Below, piece by piece: positions 62,480 to 64,000 of a DNA stretch of 64,000 nt. Position 1 is the stretch's first letter. Each line of letters starts with the position of its first letter. Position numbers and translations under genes: made by a program. This stretch comes from Chondrus crispus (Eukaryota; Rhodophyta; Florideophyceae; Gigartinales; Gigartinaceae), in the NCBI RefSeq assembly GCF_000350225.1, contig NW_005179038.1, forward strand, positions 58,951-122,950. Direction: 5' to 3'. The notes under the pieces were generated by a model. It was given only the letters and a program-made list of their open reading frames with translations. It ran no database searches and was not told the origin of the DNA.

Positions 62480-62720
62480 GGATTAACCGCGTCGGTTGTT
62501 GTCACGGGCATATAGCATGCAGTCATGCCAAAGTCCCTCTAAAGGGCCAAAAAAGTGAAGAAACATGCGATGTGGAGTTCTAAGTGCTTCACACTTAGGT
62601 GCATGAGCCCGGTTATGTCCGTTGTACACGACTTTTTGTTGTCCATATTCGGTAGGTCTTGCAATCCTGAGCACTTTTCCTTCTATGAATGCAATTCACT
62701 TTGTAAGGCATCCGGATTTG
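62480..62720 (-). pseudogene. Harbinger-like transposase fragment
   Basis: The minus strand reads AFIEGKVLRIARPTEYGQQK, VVYNGHNRAHAPKCEALRTP, FFGPLEGLWHDCMLYARDN, which corresponds to the middle block of the transposase at 44904-46190 (YNGHKRKHALKYQAVNSPDG, GPMEGRRHDWTLY). The first catalytic Asp is replaced by Glu (FIEGK). Only about 80 residues remain. Confidence 0.7.
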
Positions 62721-63455
62721 TAAGAAAGCCATTTAGAGAATTGGCGTGCATTCTGATGTATATATATCAGAAAGGCTACTCGTTAGAAGTAGAAACCATG
62801 CCGACAGAAACAAATCTAATCCCTTTCCGAATTTTTGACACAGCTACGACGCATGCATTGTAAACTACACCTCCTGGTCCCGCCAACGGAAAGAACTTCC
62901 CGTCCAAGGGACCCTAAATTGTGAACGGAACATTAAAAAGCGGGGAATTCACTTCATGTTGGCATCAGTACCAACAGCTACAAAAGGACTGCTCCTGGAT
63001 GTTTCAATACTTTTCAACTGTAAGAAAAAGAACATTACAACATTCTTCTTGTAACAGTTTTTCTTATAGCAACTTTTGAAGGTTTCCTGGCTATTGGCAC
63101 GAAAAGGCCCTGATGATTGGACAGACAGCAATGATTGTCTCACACAAAATAAGACAATGAAGCAATTTCTGCTGCCACGTCATCGATGGCCAGGTCAAAG
63201 GAGATCAGCAATATTCTCAAGGTCTGCTTCAATCGTCAGTAAACCCCGACTGAGTTGCTCCGCGCGGCTTCGGATGCCGTTCTGCGCGCGTGAAAGCGTT
63301 TCACATGCATAGGCCGACCAATCTCTTGAAGGTCGCAACATCGAGCCGAAACGAGGCGGCCCTGCACGCCGAGATATCCTCACCAAAATGTGAAGACGTA
63401 AGTCGCCCAGCGCCATATTTCTAGGATGTAATTTCGCCTTTGCCTCAGCGGCCCG
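62721..63455. other. Spacer, nothing recognised
   Basis: There is no defensible gene. The minus-strand frame at 63195-63416 may be a decayed tail of the transposase to its right, but this cannot be shown. Confidence 0.35.
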
Positions 63456-63999
63456 CTACTTCCAGTCGATCTCCTCCGACCTCTGCCTCATCAGTTGCAT
63501 GACAAGTACACTTGTAAGTACTGAACAATTTTGAGTATCGATCAGTTCCGAGGACCCGATTTGTGGGTCCAAGCCCGAAGTTGGGGAGGGAAACTGACAA
63601 TGATTCCCTTGCATCATTAATTTCATTTGCATCACTGTTTCTATTTCACTCGGGCATTCAGCTGCTGCATGAAGAGGCATAGAAAGAAACCTCGCTAGAT
63701 CAGTTGGATATATTGCTACACACCGATATGAGGAGCGAATATTGGATGGGGTAAAAGAGTTATCGTATGCTGTCTTCAGGATGGAGCAGAAGTCGTACGT
63801 AGGTCAGACCCCGTCTCTTTCGGGATCCATTGATGCCCTAAAAAATTGGTTGAGTGCTTGCTTAAACGTGCCGAAGAGTGCGGTATCAAAGTGCTGCGTT
63901 TTGCCACCTGTTTGTGATGGCAGGGCGTACGCAATGATTTCGTTGGACTTGAACAGTTCATGTACTTCGAGGGACATATGCGACCGATAGCCATCAAAA
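63456..63999 (-). pseudogene. Pogo/Tigger-type DDE transposase C-terminal part, running off the window
   Basis: The minus strand enters from the right edge with FDGYRSHMSLEVHELFKSNE, IIAYALPSQTGGKTQHFDTA and LFGTFKQALNQFF. This is the DDE_1 pattern in which an Asp-x-x-x-Ser-His block is followed by LP-x-x-T-x-x-x-Q-x-x-D. After an in-frame TGA at 63804-63806 the same frame continues with AYDNSFTPSNIRSSYRCVAI and YPTDLARFLS, the conserved tail of CENP-B/Tigger-type transposases, and ends at 63456. The upstream part lies outside the window. The element type is that of 30160-34233, but kinship cannot be tested here. Confidence 0.75.
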
Positions 64000-64000
64000 A

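Overview
This is eukaryotic nuclear DNA from a repeat-dense region. It has no bacterial operon structure. It is crowded with copia and gypsy LTR elements, Harbinger-, hAT- and pogo-type DNA transposons and one LINE. The few host-like genes are short, intronless and secreted. TE-packed DNA between compact single-exon genes, together with copia elements primed by an internal stretch of initiator tRNA, would suit a red alga such as a florideophyte. That assignment is an inference; only 'eukaryote' is certain. Layout: 1-1039 is the 3' end of a copia element. 1040-5796 and 34306-42998 are the two arms of a large inverted duplication. Between about 2050 and 5290 the arms match at close to 99 per cent with almost no length change; further out they are more diverged. 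Each arm holds one copy of a secreted two-domain cysteine-rich gene (2746-3225 minus, 37104-37583 plus). Both inner arm boundaries fall exactly at the end of a copia-family LTR. Next to the left arm, 5797-22305 is an LTR, split by a copia element (5803-22168), which itself carries a solo gypsy LTR (6801-7467) and an almost pristine 11-kb gypsy chromovirus (9660-20671). That gypsy element carries an unusual 830-codon reading frame on its opposite strand. The spacer between the arms (22320-34233) holds another LTR, a short hAT element with a perfect 8-bp target duplication, two pogo/Tigger copies (the second split by a LINE), a possible Argonaute PAZ remnant, and a third cysteine-rich secreted gene (29069-29539). 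The right arm gained a 3.3-kb copia element (38285-41599), whose empty site is preserved in the left arm, plus a 326-bp insert and a solo LTR. From 43 kb onward the window is a transposon graveyard: a two-gene Harbinger unit with a solo LTR in each gene, a 56-bp perfect palindrome, a copia remnant, a second Harbinger-type transposase with a solo LTR, a hAT transposase relic, two head-to-head copia relics, and a pogo-type transposase running off the right end. The host genes most likely to be functional are the three secreted cysteine-rich proteins. The most unusual mobile gene is the long antisense frame of the gypsy element.
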